From Epilithonimonas hominis (GTDB lineage Bacteria > Bacteroidota > Bacteroidia > Flavobacteriales > Weeksellaceae): a stretch of 64,000 nt of DNA. Location: NCBI RefSeq assembly GCF_003730015.1, contig NZ_RJTU01000013.1, positions 1-64,000 of the forward strand, given 5' to 3'. Position numbers and translations under genes: made by a program. The notes under the pieces are model-generated. The model was given only the letters and a program-made list of their open reading frames with translations, ran no database searches and was not told the origin of the DNA. The stretch's first letter is position 1; each line of letters starts with the position of its first letter. This document shows positions 1 to 8,644 of this stretch, piece by piece.

Positions 1-420
1 ATATATCGAGGATTCATAAAATTAAATACTTCCATTTCGCTTGACAATGCTGAATCTGTTGTTGACCCTCAAAACCCAAATGTTCGTGGCGCGCACGGCG
101 AAGAGGAAAAGGATGAATTGGAAAGCATTATCAATGGATTTAACGAAAAATGGTTTCAGGGTTGGGAGGCTACGCCGGAAGATCAAAAGGTGAAATTTAT
201 ATCTTTGAGTAAATCTGTAAAGGCACATCCGGACTTTAATGCAAAAGTAGCACAGAATTCCGATGACCAAAACAGAGAATTAGCTTTAAAGAAAATTCTT
301 GATGATGTGATGGCTCAACAGAGAAAGCAAGAACTGGAACTTTATAAACTTTACGCTCAGGATTCTTCTTTTTATCAGGCTTTTTTAAATACAATGAAGC
401 AGGTGATTAATGTAAGATAG
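1..420 (+). CDS. hsdR: Type I restriction enzyme subunit R, C-terminal fragment
   Basis: This is the last 139 codons of a gene that starts before the window; frame 1 is open from the first base to the TAG at 418-420. The tail contains FNEKWFQGW, TPEDQKVKF, QNRELA and QRKQELELYKLYAQD, a pattern I recognise from the helical C-terminal domain of HsdR proteins, which contacts the methylase core of the restriction complex. The nuclease and translocase domains lie outside the window. The protein is not a copy of the HsdR at 55.5 kb, whose tail is different, so the genome probably carries two type I systems. The family call rests on the C-terminal domain only. Confidence 0.78.
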   Translation: MYRGFIKLNTSISLDNAESVVDPQNPNVRGAHGEEEKDELESIINGFNEKWFQGWEATPEDQKVKFISLSKSVKAHPDFNAKVAQNSDDQNRELALKKILDDVMAQQRKQELELYKLYAQDSSFYQAFLNTMKQVINVR

Positions 421-435
421 ACTAAACTAAATCTA

Positions 436-1197
436 ATGCACCACACCCACCGCATCGCCATTCTAGAAGACAACAGTAAGCAGCTGGAGAAGCTGGAACT
501 GTATCTGGAGCAGATTCCAAATGCGGAGCTAGTGCTGAAGAGCAGGAGTTCCGATCATTTTTTCCAGGAGTTTGACAATGCCCACCCCGATATTCTGATA
601 GCCGATCTGGATCTGGGCAATGACAGTATGACCGGAATGGAAGTGGCGCAGGAAATCAGGATTCCTGTGTTTTTTGCAAGTGTCGACACCCGCGAGTATG
701 TTGAAAATATAGAACATCTGAAACGGGATGCGGAGATCTGTGTGGATCATATTACCAAACCGTTCAGCGAAGCGCAGTTTGTAAAAAGCTTCAGACGCTT
801 TTTGCAGGAGGTATCATACTTTGCGCCACCTGCATATATCTACCTGGATTTCAATAAAACCAAAAAGAACAGAATCTTGATAGATGATATTGTCTATCTA
901 TGTGCCGATAAGATGGCAGGCTCAGAATCCAATAATAAACAGATACACTTCATCAATCGAAAAGCGGAAAACCTGATCGATTTTTCTTTCTCCAGGATGG
1001 AGGAAAAAGGACTTTTAAAAACAAAGTTTCTGACCATTCACAAATCCTTCCGGGTGAACAAGAAATACATCCGTTGCTACCACAAAAAATCTGAGACCAT
1101 AGAAATATCAGTATTTGATGACCTTATGAAGATCAGGACTCTGCATCTGCCTGTATCTGAAAACTACCAGAGTAGCATAAAAAAAGAGCTGGGATAG
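436..1197 (+). CDS. LytTR-family response regulator
   Basis: This 253-residue cytoplasmic regulator has a receiver domain (about residues 5-125) and a C-terminal LytTR-type DNA-binding domain (about 140-245). The receiver shows the acidic pocket LEDN at 10-13, DLD around 57-59 as likely phosphoacceptor, and K108 in TKPF. The second half has the LytTR pattern ILIDDIVYL followed by KFLTIHKSFRVNKKYI. No histidine kinase gene lies next to it. It begins 15 bp after the restriction gene and ends in a good terminator. The ATG at 436 is used; HsdR ends just before it, so an earlier start is unlikely. Target genes are unknown. Confidence 0.88.
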   Translation: MHHTHRIAILEDNSKQLEKLELYLEQIPNAELVLKSRSSDHFFQEFDNAHPDILIADLDLGNDSMTGMEVAQEIRIPVFFASVDTREYVENIEHLKRDAEICVDHITKPFSEAQFVKSFRRFLQEVSYFAPPAYIYLDFNKTKKNRILIDDIVYLCADKMAGSESNNKQIHFINRKAENLIDFSFSRMEEKGLLKTKFLTIHKSFRVNKKYIRCYHKKSETIEISVFDDLMKIRTLHLPVSENYQSSIKKELG

Positions 1198-1232
1198 CCG
1201 CTCTCATTCTCCAGAAAAAAGCTTTTGTTCCT

Positions 1233-1269
1233 ACGCTTCCGATGTTGTTTCCGGAAGCGTATTTTTTTT
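1233..1269 (+). terminator. Rho-independent terminator after the LytTR regulator
   Basis: A 9-bp stem ACGCTTCCG / CGGAAGCGT with a 10-nt loop is followed by eight T residues. Confidence 0.88.
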
Positions 1270-1377
1270 GATTTTCGGATGATGTTTTGATAAGTCTATA
1301 GTGTCGACAAATTTTAAATGCGGAATCCGAAAAGCAATTAGAGTAGGAATTTAAAAACAAACAATTTAAACATTATT

Positions 1378-1512
1378 ATGAGTCACTCTAAACCAACACC
1401 AAAACCAGCTTCAACAAAAAAAGCAGGGTCTTCTAAACAGCCGGCACCAAATCCAAACTGGCCAAGTAAGACAGGAGAACCTTCAGGAAAAAGAAGAGGG
1501 AACAATTTTTAA
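1378..1512 (+). CDS. Small basic hypothetical protein (44 aa)
   Basis: An ATG at 1378 opens a 44-codon frame rich in Pro, Ser, Lys and Asn, with the segment PAPNPNWPSKTGEPSG. No domain or signal peptide is visible and the composition suggests a disordered protein. It is preceded by AT-rich sequence and followed 35 bp later by a second small basic ORF of similar style; the two share one terminator, which supports a two-gene transcript. I do not recognise a function. Small disordered proteins of this sort occur in flavobacteria next to stress genes, but that is only an association. Confidence 0.6.
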   Translation: MSHSKPTPKPASTKKAGSSKQPAPNPNWPSKTGEPSGKRRGNNF

Positions 1513-1547
1513 AACAATTAATTGATAACAACTTAAACAAAAATATA

Positions 1548-1685
1548 ATGGCTAAGACAATCAAACCACAGGATAACGCTGCTAATATCAAGAATGCGAA
1601 CAAAGGTACTAGTGGTACTAATAAGCAATACGAAAAAAACCAAGGCAACAGAGGACAACAGCTGAACCCTAATCGTAAAAAATAA
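1548..1685 (+). CDS. Small basic hypothetical protein (45 aa)
   Basis: A 45-codon frame starting MAKTIKPQDNAANIKNANKG and ending QLNPNRKK. It is rich in Asn, Lys, Gln and Gly, has no hydrophobic core and is probably disordered. It lies directly downstream of the 44-residue ORF and ends 7 bp before a perfect terminator stem, the position expected for the last gene of a short transcript. The function is unknown. Confidence 0.6.
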   Translation: MAKTIKPQDNAANIKNANKGTSGTNKQYEKNQGNRGQQLNPNRKK

Positions 1686-1692
1686 TTAAGAG

Positions 1693-1716
1693 CCTGAGAA
1701 TAATCTCAGGTTTTTT
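1693..1716 (+). terminator. Rho-independent terminator after the two small ORFs
   Basis: Perfect 7-bp stem CCTGAGA / TCTCAGG with a 4-nt loop, followed by six T. Confidence 0.9.
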
Positions 1717-1750
1717 GATTTTGTAGATCTAAAATAATCGCTGAAGTTTG

Positions 1751-2173
<423 letters not shown>

Positions 2174-2272
2174 TCAATCGGAAACTTTTAACAAATTTTA
2201 AACTTTCTACAGTAGTGTGCGGCATCATTTTTTCTAATTGACATACATATTAACACTAAAAAATAAAATATT

Positions 2273-2821
2273 ATGTCAAAGAAAGTAGCCATACTGGCAA
2301 CCGACGGATTCGAAGAAAGTGAATTGAGCTCTCCAAAAGAGCATCTTGAAAAGCAGGGTTGGACTGCCCATATTGTAAGTCCAAAATCAGGAACCATCAA
2401 AGCTTGGGCAGAAACAGACTGGGGTAAAGATTATGATGTGGACAAAACTCTGGATGAGGTTTCTGCATCAGATTATGATGCGCTAGTATTGCCGGGTGGT
2501 GTTATCAATCCGGATCAGTTAAGGACTAACGAAAAAGCTTTATCTTTTGTGCAAGACTTTTTCCAGCAGCATAAGCCTGTAGCCTCTATTTGCCACGGAC
2601 CACAAATCCTAATTAATGCAGGTGCGGTAGAAGGCAGAAAAATGACTTCGGTAGAATCAGTCAGTATCGACCTGAAAAATGCAGGAGCGCAATGGGAAGA
2701 TAGTGAAGTGGTAGTGGATAAAGGCTTGGTGACTAGTCGAACGCCTAAAGATCTACCGGCTTTCAATGCTAAAATGGTAGAAGAAATCAAAGAAGGAAAG
2801 CACGAGGAGCAAACATTGTAA
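2273..2821 (+). CDS. DJ-1/PfpI family protein
   Basis: A 182-residue member of the DJ-1/PfpI (type 1 glutamine amidotransferase-like) superfamily. The nucleophile elbow is ICHGP with Cys107, preceded by the conserved acidic residues in DGFEESEL near residue 15; LVLPGG is the strand-turn typical of the fold. Homologs (YraA/YhbO, PfpI) are linked to stress survival, and deglycase or protease activities have been proposed, so the exact reaction cannot be given. Length matches the single-domain subfamily. The gene is monocistronic, with its own terminator. Confidence 0.9.
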   Translation: MSKKVAILATDGFEESELSSPKEHLEKQGWTAHIVSPKSGTIKAWAETDWGKDYDVDKTLDEVSASDYDALVLPGGVINPDQLRTNEKALSFVQDFFQQHKPVASICHGPQILINAGAVEGRKMTSVESVSIDLKNAGAQWEDSEVVVDKGLVTSRTPKDLPAFNAKMVEEIKEGKHEEQTL

Positions 2822-2840
2822 AATTATTAAATAATTGAGA

Positions 2841-2874
2841 AGCCTGAATATCTGACGTATTCAGGCTTTTTTTT
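2841..2874 (+). terminator. Terminator after the DJ-1/PfpI gene
   Basis: Ten-base perfect stem AGCCTGAATA / TATTCAGGCT with a 7-nt loop and a run of eight T. Confidence 0.92.
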
Positions 2875-2956
2875 AAGTTAGTAAATAAAAAAATCATCAA
2901 TAAGATTCCAATACGAATTTACTGATGATAGATTTATAAAAGATATTAGTGTATTT

Positions 2957-3325
2957 CTAGATTCGAACTTCATTGACACTTAACTGATCAATGAGGTTCT
3001 GCAGATGTTCGATGTCTTTCATCACTTTCCGGTACGAAGATTTAGCATAATCTGCAAAGCTGTTGCGCTCAGGTTGTAAGCCTTCTTCACATACCGTGTT
3101 GAATTGCGGCTTTTCTACGATATCATCTTTATAATCGTTCAGACAAGCATCTATTGCAGATCGTTTTCTTTTGCAAGTGATGCGATTCTTCAGTCTTTTG
3201 AGTGAGCTTAGCATATAAGGATTGTCATTGTAAGGATTAACGAAACTGCTTTTTTCTTGCGCTCCCTGAAATATGAAAAAACCGTCTTCCCCGGTCATTT
3301 TCAAAAATTTGTTATCAAATATCAT
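2957..3325 (-). CDS. Hypothetical protein (122 aa)
   Basis: A 122-residue soluble protein with no recognisable domain. It contains a basic stretch LKRLKNRITCKRKRS near residues 42-56 and a helical C-terminus (KVMKDIEHLQNLIDQLSVNE). Three cysteines are present but not in a metal-binding arrangement. It faces the DJ-1-like gene tail to tail. No function is assigned; the coding call rests on ORF length and composition. Confidence 0.5.
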   Translation of the reverse strand: MIFDNKFLKMTGEDGFFIFQGAQEKSSFVNPYNDNPYMLSSLKRLKNRITCKRKRSAIDACLNDYKDDIVEKPQFNTVCEEGLQPERNSFADYAKSSYRKVMKDIEHLQNLIDQLSVNEVRI

Positions 3326-3801
3326 AGTGTAAAAAGGTGTTAAGTTATATTCGAATAATTGAATTTATGATATGTTGATAATCAATTATAAGACCACAAA
3401 CTTCTTTTAGGAGACTGATGAGCATCTTTTTTCAAAAAAATTATAGCCGCTCGTAATGAGTAGTTATAATGATGGGCATTAATATATTGTCTTGACAAAA
3501 ATGAAATTAATTAATGAATTGTAAAACAAGTTTGTACGTATGCGCTGAAAGGCCTAATGAATTGTTAAGATGATAATTGCGGGGTTTTAAATGCATCATC
3601 ATCATCATCTAATAAAAATAAAAAAATATGTCTGAATAATCAAGGAAGTGGACGTATAGTTTGATTATGAAAACTAGATTAGCATCGAAATATGGATCAT
3701 TATTTTCTTTCGTTTTTTTCCAAAATCACAAAATCATATCTTATGTCAATTCATTTCCGTTGAAAAGTCTCTACATTTGGTACTTGAAAATTTACAGTTA
3801 A
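3326..3801. other. Intergenic region, 476 bp
   Basis: AT-rich DNA with no convincing gene. It contains a short ATC trinucleotide run near 3594-3608 inside a 14-codon ORF (3591-3635) and, at its right end, the promoter box of the FMN reductase gene at 3772-3779. Nothing else stands out. Confidence 0.6.
3772..3779 (+). promoter_or_regulatory. TAnnTTTG promoter box of the FMN reductase gene
   Basis: TACATTTG matches the Bacteroidota -7 element TAnnTTTG and lies 22 bp before the ATG at 3802. A clear -33 element is not seen. Confidence 0.6.
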
Positions 3802-4338
3802 ATGAAAATACTAGCATTCGGAGCAAGTAACTCCAAAGAATCCATCAACAAAATATTAGCAGAATATACAGCGAAACAATTCGAAAATGCAGAAGTGGAA
3901 CTGCTTGATCTTAACGATTACGAAATGCCCATCTTTAGTGTGGATAGAGAAAAGCACGACGGAATCCCAACTTTAGCTTTGAGATTTGCTGAAAAAATAG
4001 ATGCTTCAGATTTATTGATTATTTCTTTTGCAGAATATAACAGTACTTATACCACAGCTTTCAAAAATATATTTGATTGGATTTCTAGAATCAAAGACAG
4101 AAAACATTTCGGCGAAAAACCAGTATTTGTATTAGCAACTGCGCCAGGGCCTGGAGGCGGAAAAAATGTTGTTGCTCATTTCGAGACTAGAGCACCTTTT
4201 AGTGGAGCAAATGTTTTGCAGAGCTTCGTATTGCCTAAATTCAAAGAAACTTTTGATATCGAAAAAGGAATTGTGGATGAAGAAAAGAATACTGAGTTTC
4301 AGAAGAAATTGTCTGCTGTTAAAAACTTTTTTGAATAA
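3802..4338 (+). CDS. NAD(P)H-dependent FMN reductase family protein
   Basis: A 178-residue flavodoxin-like protein of the NADPH-dependent FMN reductase family. The N-terminal phosphate-binding loop GASNSKESINK follows the first beta strand, and YNSTYTTAFKNIFDWIS matches the second FMN-contact segment of the family. A Gly/Pro-rich loop APGPGGGKN follows VFVLAT. Such enzymes reduce flavins, quinones or azo dyes in the cytoplasm; the substrate cannot be told from sequence. Its own TAnnTTTG box lies just upstream, and a separate short transcription unit begins directly after its stop. Confidence 0.88.
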   Translation: MKILAFGASNSKESINKILAEYTAKQFENAEVELLDLNDYEMPIFSVDREKHDGIPTLALRFAEKIDASDLLIISFAEYNSTYTTAFKNIFDWISRIKDRKHFGEKPVFVLATAPGPGGGKNVVAHFETRAPFSGANVLQSFVLPKFKETFDIEKGIVDEEKNTEFQKKLSAVKNFFE

Positions 4339-4340
4339 CA

Positions 4341-4374
4341 TTTTGGAATGTTGTGTTAAGAATGCTTAACTTTG
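4341..4374 (+). promoter_or_regulatory. Promoter of a short transcription unit
   Basis: TTTTG at 4341-4345 and TAACTTTG at 4367-4374 are 21 bp apart, matching the Bacteroidota -33/-7 arrangement. It lies right after the FMN reductase stop codon and points into the short ORF at 4387. Confidence 0.65.
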
Positions 4375-4386
4375 CTACAAAGAAAA

Positions 4387-4485
4387 ATGAAATTTAATCC
4401 GATGGAAATCCCACAACTTCATTTCAAGCAATCTATTAATTCTTGCAAAAAGAATGATACAATTGCCTCCGAACTTGTGAGCTAA
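4387..4485 (+). CDS. Possible small protein or leader (32 aa)
   Basis: A 32-codon ORF (MKFNPMEIPQLHFKQ...) lies between a good promoter and a strong terminator, so the interval 4380-4525 is very probably transcribed as a separate RNA of about 140 nt. The peptide has one Cys, no signal sequence and no membrane segment. It may be a true small protein or an incidental frame in a small RNA. It is upstream of purM, but the terminator at 4493 separates them, so it could also be an attenuated leader. No family recognised. Confidence 0.4.
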   Translation: MKFNPMEIPQLHFKQSINSCKKNDTIASELVS

Positions 4486-4492
4486 AATAACG

Positions 4493-4525
4493 GCCGACTA
4501 TCTTAATAAGATTGTCGGCTTTTTT
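4493..4525 (+). terminator. Terminator of the short transcription unit
   Basis: Stem GCCGAC / GTCGGC, extended inward by ATCTT / AAGAT past a single T-T mismatch, followed by six T. Confidence 0.9.
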
Positions 4526-4575
4526 ATTGGAATAAAACTGAAAGTAAAGTTTGAAATAAATCTAATGAATTCCAA

Positions 4576-4609
4576 GATTCTTTCAGGTTTTCAAAAGCCT
4601 GAAAGAATC
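4576..4609. repeat. Perfect 12-bp inverted repeat upstream of purM
   Basis: GATTCTTTCAGG / CCTGAAAGAATC separated by 10 bp and ending 29 bp before the purM ATG. It could be an operator or an RNA hairpin in the purM leader; the core TTTCAG/CTGAAA is also seen in the palindromes at 8438 and 16663. It has no T-run, so it is not a terminator. Confidence 0.6.
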
Positions 4610-4638
4610 GAAAGAATCGCAATTCTGAAAATCTAAAA

Positions 4639-5631
4639 ATGAGCAATACCTACAAGTCAGCCGGCGTTGACAAAGAAGAAGGTTACAAAACCGTGGATAA
4701 AATCAAATCTGCCGTTGCAGAAACCCATAACAAAAATGTTCTGAACAATCTGGGAAGCTTCGGTGCGTTCTATGAGATTGCTGGATATAAGAATCCGGTG
4801 TTGGTCTCTGGAACAGACGGTGTAGGAACCAAACTGAAAGTAGCGTTGGATTCTAAAAAGTACGATTCTATCGGTATCGACTGTTTTGCAATGTGTGCTA
4901 ACGACATCCTTTGTCACGGAGCAAAACCACTGTTTTTCTTAGATTATTTAGCTTGTGGAAAATTGGATTCAGACATCGCTGCAGAAATCGTTCTTGGAAT
5001 GGTAAATGCTTGCAAGGATAACAATTGCGCTTTGATTGGTGGTGAAACTGCCGAGATGCCAGGGATGTATCAGCCGGGCGATTACGATGTTGCCGGATTC
5101 TGCGTAGGAATTGTAGAGAAAGACCAAATCATCGACGGTTCCAAAATCAGAAAAGGAAACAAAATCATTGCAATCCCAAGTTCCGGATTTCATTCCAACG
5201 GATTTTCTTTGGTAAGAAAGATTTTCCCAAATTTCGAAGAAGAATTCGAAGGGAAACCATTATACGAGACTTTGCTTGTGCCAACAAGATTGTATTATAA
5301 AGACATTCATAAAGTTTTGGAAGAAGTTCCTGTTTGCGGGATTGCGCACATCACAGGAGGCGGATTGTACGAGAATGTTCCGAGAATCATTCCCGATGGA
5401 CTTTGCGCTGCTATAGATGAATCTAAAATCAAAGTTCCAACCGTGATGTTAGAACTGGAAAAACGAGGAAACATCGATAGAAAAGAGATGCACGGGACTT
5501 TCAATATGGGTGTGGGGATGGTTTTGGTAACCGATGAGAATCACGTTGACAAAATCCTTGACCTTTTGGAAGATGCTTATGTTGTAGGCGAAATAACAGA
5601 AGGAAGCGAGAAAATTACTTTAAATTTTTAG
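4639..5631 (+). CDS. purM: Phosphoribosylformylglycinamidine cyclo-ligase
   Basis: AIR synthetase, 330 residues, the fifth step of purine biosynthesis: it closes the imidazole ring of FGAM to give AIR using ATP. The signature GTDGVGTKLKVA starts near residue 58 and is followed by CFAMCANDILCHGA and GGETAEMPGMY, all typical of PurM. Length is close to the usual 340-345. It is followed by purN and purH on the same strand, although repeats of about 280 and 255 bp separate them. An inverted repeat precedes the start and a dispersed repeat begins at its stop codon. Confidence 0.97.
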   Translation: MSNTYKSAGVDKEEGYKTVDKIKSAVAETHNKNVLNNLGSFGAFYEIAGYKNPVLVSGTDGVGTKLKVALDSKKYDSIGIDCFAMCANDILCHGAKPLFFLDYLACGKLDSDIAAEIVLGMVNACKDNNCALIGGETAEMPGMYQPGDYDVAGFCVGIVEKDQIIDGSKIRKGNKIIAIPSSGFHSNGFSLVRKIFPNFEEEFEGKPLYETLLVPTRLYYKDIHKVLEEVPVCGIAHITGGGLYENVPRIIPDGLCAAIDESKIKVPTVMLELEKRGNIDRKEMHGTFNMGVGMVLVTDENHVDKILDLLEDAYVVGEITEGSEKITLNF

Positions 5632-5744
5632 GAGCTTAATCCCGCTATCCGCTATATCTTTTTTGTTTTTTAGACGTTTTGTCATTCCGAACGAAGTGAG
5701 GAATCTAAAAAAACAAAAAAGGATGTCGCTACTATCGGGGCTAA
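5631..5744. repeat. Dispersed repeat family B, copy 1
   Basis: Starts on the last base of the purM stop codon. Outer parts are CCCGCTATCCGCTATATC and the complement-like GGATGTCGCTACTATCGGGG, flanking T-rich and A-rich arms that can pair. A short segment CATTCCGAACGAAGTGAGGA is nested in the middle. Copies related to it are at 17780-17836 and 40776-40859. Downstream DNA to 5914 holds degenerate CTTTGCG-type repeats and no gene. Confidence 0.75.
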
Positions 5745-5914
5745 GTAAACATTATGGTTAAAAAACTCTTTGCTAAGTAAAACGCCTTTATCTCAATATG
5801 TTTATTGTTTTTAAAGGAATCGATGATTATGCCAAAGGCGAATTGCGAACTTAAAAACATTGAGTATTAAAGAAAAGCTTTGCGGACTTTGCGTTTAAAA
5901 AGCATAGCATTAAA

Positions 5915-6478
5915 ATGAAAAACTTAGTCATACTAATTTCAGGTTCAGGAACCAATCTTCAAAGAATCATTGACTGTATCAGCAACGGCGAAATCCGAAA
6001 TGCAAAAGTGAATCTGGTGATTGCAGACAGAGAATGTTTCGGATTGGAAAGAGCAAAAAAATATAACATCCCGAATTTATTAATCAAACGTGGAAAAGAC
6101 TTTTCTGAGAACTTAGAAAATGCAATTCCGGAAGATACAGATTTGATTGTCTTGGCTGGTTTTCTATCTATTTTGAAACCTGAGTTCTGCAAAAAATGGG
6201 AAGGTAAGATGATTAATATTCATCCGGCGTTGTTGCCAAAATTTGGAGGAAAAGGAATGTGGGGACATCACGTTCACAATGCAGTGATTGAAGCCGGAGA
6301 AAAAGAAAGTGGAGCAACCGTTCATTTTGTGACTTCGGGAATCGATGAAGGCGAGATTATTCTCCAAGGGAAATTTGATGTTGAAGAAAATGATACAGCT
6401 GAAACATTAGCTCAAAAAGTTCATCAGATTGAATATGATATTTTCCCAAAAGCCATTGATTTGGTTCTTAATAAATAA
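5915..6478 (+). CDS. purN: Phosphoribosylglycinamide formyltransferase
   Basis: GAR transformylase, 187 residues: transfers a formyl group from 10-formyl-THF to GAR in purine synthesis. The N-terminal phosphate loop SGSGTNLQ is at residues 9-16; the catalytic region INIHPALLPKFGG contains His near residue 103, preceded by LAGFLSIL, and the Asp of SGIDEGEII follows. This is the folate-dependent PurN type, not PurT. It sits between purM and purH. Confidence 0.96.
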   Translation: MKNLVILISGSGTNLQRIIDCISNGEIRNAKVNLVIADRECFGLERAKKYNIPNLLIKRGKDFSENLENAIPEDTDLIVLAGFLSILKPEFCKKWEGKMINIHPALLPKFGGKGMWGHHVHNAVIEAGEKESGATVHFVTSGIDEGEIILQGKFDVEENDTAETLAQKVHQIEYDIFPKAIDLVLNK

Positions 6479-6733
6479 AATTGATTTAATTAAAGTGAAA
6501 ATGGTATTTTAATTCGTAAATTACTTTAATATAATGATTTATGACTTTTAATTCAAATTAACTTTAATCTTAAAAATGAAATCTAATAGCTCCGTTGGAG
6601 CAATCTAATAATAGAAATCCGGAGGTGAAAGAACCGGTAAATCACAGTTTGAATAAAACTGTAAAAAGTAAAATTTGAAAGAAAAAATGAACAAATCGAA
6701 GATTCGTGAATTCATTTGAAAAAGTTAACATTT
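6479..6733. other. purN-purH intergenic region
   Basis: 255 bp of AT-rich DNA without a gene. It holds a small hairpin ACAGTTT / AAACTGT (6644-6662) and a stretch AGCTCCGTTGGAGC near 6588-6601. No terminator or clear promoter is seen, so purN and purH may be cotranscribed. Confidence 0.5.
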
Positions 6734-8251
6734 ATGAACAAAAAGAGAGCACTTATCAGCGTATCTGATAAAAGCGGTTTGGTAGATTTTGCCAAATTTT
6801 TGGAAGCTAACAATTACGAATTGATTTCCACAGGCGGCACTTTCAAACATCTGAAAGATGCTGGTCTTAATCCAATCCAAATTGATGAAGTAACCGATTT
6901 TCCAGAGATGCTGGACGGAAGAGTGAAAACGCTTCACCCAAAAGTTCACGGCGGATTGTTGGCAGTTCGTTCCAACGAAGAACATATGAAAACTGTTCAG
7001 GATTATGAAATCGGATTGATTGATATGGTGATTGTGAATCTTTATCCATTTTTTGAAAACGTGAACAAGGATATTTCTCTTGACGAAAAAGTAGAATTCA
7101 TCGATATTGGTGGGCCTTCTATGTTGCGTTCTGCAGCTAAGAATTTCAATTCTGTGACAGTTTTGACAGATGTTAATGATTATCAAATCGTTAAAATCGA
7201 AATGGAGCAAAACGGTAATACTTACATTGAAACCAGAAAAAAACTTGCTGGAAAAGTATTCAACCTGACTTCTGCTTATGATGCGGCGATTTCCAGTATG
7301 CTTTTGGATGAAGAATATCCAACTTACTTGAACGCTTCTTATAAAAAGGTTTCTGACCTTAGATATGGCGAAAATCCTCATCAGTCTGCAGCTTATTACA
7401 CATCGACTTTTGAAAACGGAGCAATGAAAGATTTTGAGATTTTGGGAGGTAAAGAATTGTCTTTCAATAATCTTCATGATATGGATTTGTGCTGGAAAGT
7501 GGTTAACGAGTTCAAAGAAGAATTGGCTTGTTGCGCCGTAAAACACTCTACGCCTTGCGGTGTTGCCGTTGGAACTACAGCTTTGGAAACTTATACCAAA
7601 ACTTTCGAATGTGACCCGGTTTCTATCTTCGGTGGAATCATCGGAATGAATTATAAAGTAGATGCTGCAACAGCTGAGGAATTGAACAAAACTTTCCTTG
7701 AAATTGTTATGGCAACAGATTTTGATGAAGATGCTTTGGAAATTCTTAGAAAAAAGAAAAACCTTAGAATCATCAAAATCAAAAATGCAGTTAGCGACAA
7801 GCAGGTTTGGGTAAAAATCGATGGAGGAATGCTGGTTCAGAATGCAGATGACCAATTCTCAGAAGATATCAAATTAATGACAGCAACAGCTCCGACAGAA
7901 GAACAGAGAAAAGCTTTGCTGTTCTCTCAAAGAGTTGTTAAATATGTAAAATCCAATGCAATCGTGGTTTCAAATGGGGTTCAGGCCATCGGAATTGGTG
8001 GTGGACAAGTGAACAGAATCTGGGCAACGCAGCAAGCAATTGAAAGAGCAAAATCGAAATTCGATGGTAAATTGGTTTTGGCTTCGGATGCGTTTTTCCC
8101 GTTCAGAGATGTAGTGGATTTCTGCGCTCAGGAAGGTATCAAAGCGATTATTCAGCCGGGTGGAAGTATGAAAGATAATGATTCTATAGAAGCGGCGAAT
8201 GAGCATCAAATCCCGATGTTATTTACAGGGATGAGACATTTCTTGCATTGA
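6734..8251 (+). CDS. purH: Bifunctional AICAR transformylase / IMP cyclohydrolase
   Basis: PurH, 505 residues, catalyses the last two steps to IMP. The N-terminal IMP cyclohydrolase (MGS fold) shows [23 protein letters not shown] and [19 protein letters not shown]; the C-terminal transformylase carries KHSTPCG near residue 269 and IQPGGSMKD close to the end. The ATG at 6734 is chosen over an in-frame TTG at 6716 because [13 protein letters not shown] is the family N-terminus. A third Asn-Pro-type position in KHxNPCG is Thr here, a mild variant. Confidence 0.97.
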   Translation: MNKKRALISVSDKSGLVDFAKFLEANNYELISTGGTFKHLKDAGLNPIQIDEVTDFPEMLDGRVKTLHPKVHGGLLAVRSNEEHMKTVQDYEIGLIDMVIVNLYPFFENVNKDISLDEKVEFIDIGGPSMLRSAAKNFNSVTVLTDVNDYQIVKIEMEQNGNTYIETRKKLAGKVFNLTSAYDAAISSMLLDEEYPTYLNASYKKVSDLRYGENPHQSAAYYTSTFENGAMKDFEILGGKELSFNNLHDMDLCWKVVNEFKEELACCAVKHSTPCGVAVGTTALETYTKTFECDPVSIFGGIIGMNYKVDAATAEELNKTFLEIVMATDFDEDALEILRKKKNLRIIKIKNAVSDKQVWVKIDGGMLVQNADDQFSEDIKLMTATAPTEEQRKALLFSQRVVKYVKSNAIVVSNGVQAIGIGGGQVNRIWATQQAIERAKSKFDGKLVLASDAFFPFRDVVDFCAQEGIKAIIQPGGSMKDNDSIEAANEHQIPMLFTGMRHFLH

Positions 8252-8256
8252 TAATT

Positions 8257-8316
8257 AACCACAAAGTCACAAAGATTTTAACACAAAGAGCACAAAGTTT
8301 TTTTATTCTTTGTGTT
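8257..8316. repeat. CACAAAG-type inverted repeat
   Basis: AACCACAAAGTCACAAAG is followed by AACACAAAG (8280-8288), which pairs with CTTTGTGTT at 8308-8316. Related hairpins are at 26042-26154 and 45957-46006. Confidence 0.6.
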
Positions 8317-8346
8317 TTAGGTTCAAAAAAGTTGAATTGTGGAATC

Positions 8347-8420
8347 CTTCGACTTCGCTCAGGATGACAGCGCTAGTACTGAAATTTTTATTATAAATGT
8401 CAGGCTGAGCGGAGTCGAAG
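8347..8420. repeat. CTTCGACT/AGTCGAAG dispersed hairpin, copy 1
   Basis: Left arm CTTCGACTTCGCTCAG (8347-8362) pairs with right arm CTGAGCGGAGTCGAAG (8405-8420) with one mismatch, around a 42-nt centre containing GATGACA and TGTCAGG. A cleaner copy is at 10595-10655. Confidence 0.75.
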
Positions 8421-8437
8421 CCTTGAGATATAAATTT

Positions 8438-8470
8438 AACCCTTTCAGAGTTTCAAACTCTGAAAGGGTT
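8438..8470. repeat. 33-bp perfect palindrome
   Basis: Two 16-bp arms, AACCCTTTCAGAGTTT and its exact complement, meet around a single C. It lies between purH and the proline dehydrogenase gene. With the two repeats before it, it fills the 8252-8644 gap, which holds no gene. Confidence 0.8.
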
Positions 8471-8620
8471 TGTTTAATAATTAATAAAAACTATTTGTAA
8501 AAATTATCGTTATTTCTAATGATTTGAAGTTATAGGTAAAGAATCAATTTTTTGCTGAATTAATTTTATAATTCTGATAAAATTTAGCTTCAAAAGTAAT
8601 ACAAAAATCGAAATAATATT

Positions 8621-8628
8621 TACATTTG
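8621..8628 (+). promoter_or_regulatory. TAnnTTTG promoter box of proline dehydrogenase
   Basis: TACATTTG, 17 bp before the ATG at 8645. No clear -33 element. Confidence 0.6.
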
Positions 8629-8644
8629 AGACCAAATTTTGGAT

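Noticed and set aside
6725-7855. 376-codon ORF antisense to purH
   Set aside because: It is a long open frame mirrored from a well-conserved gene, with no start signal or homology.
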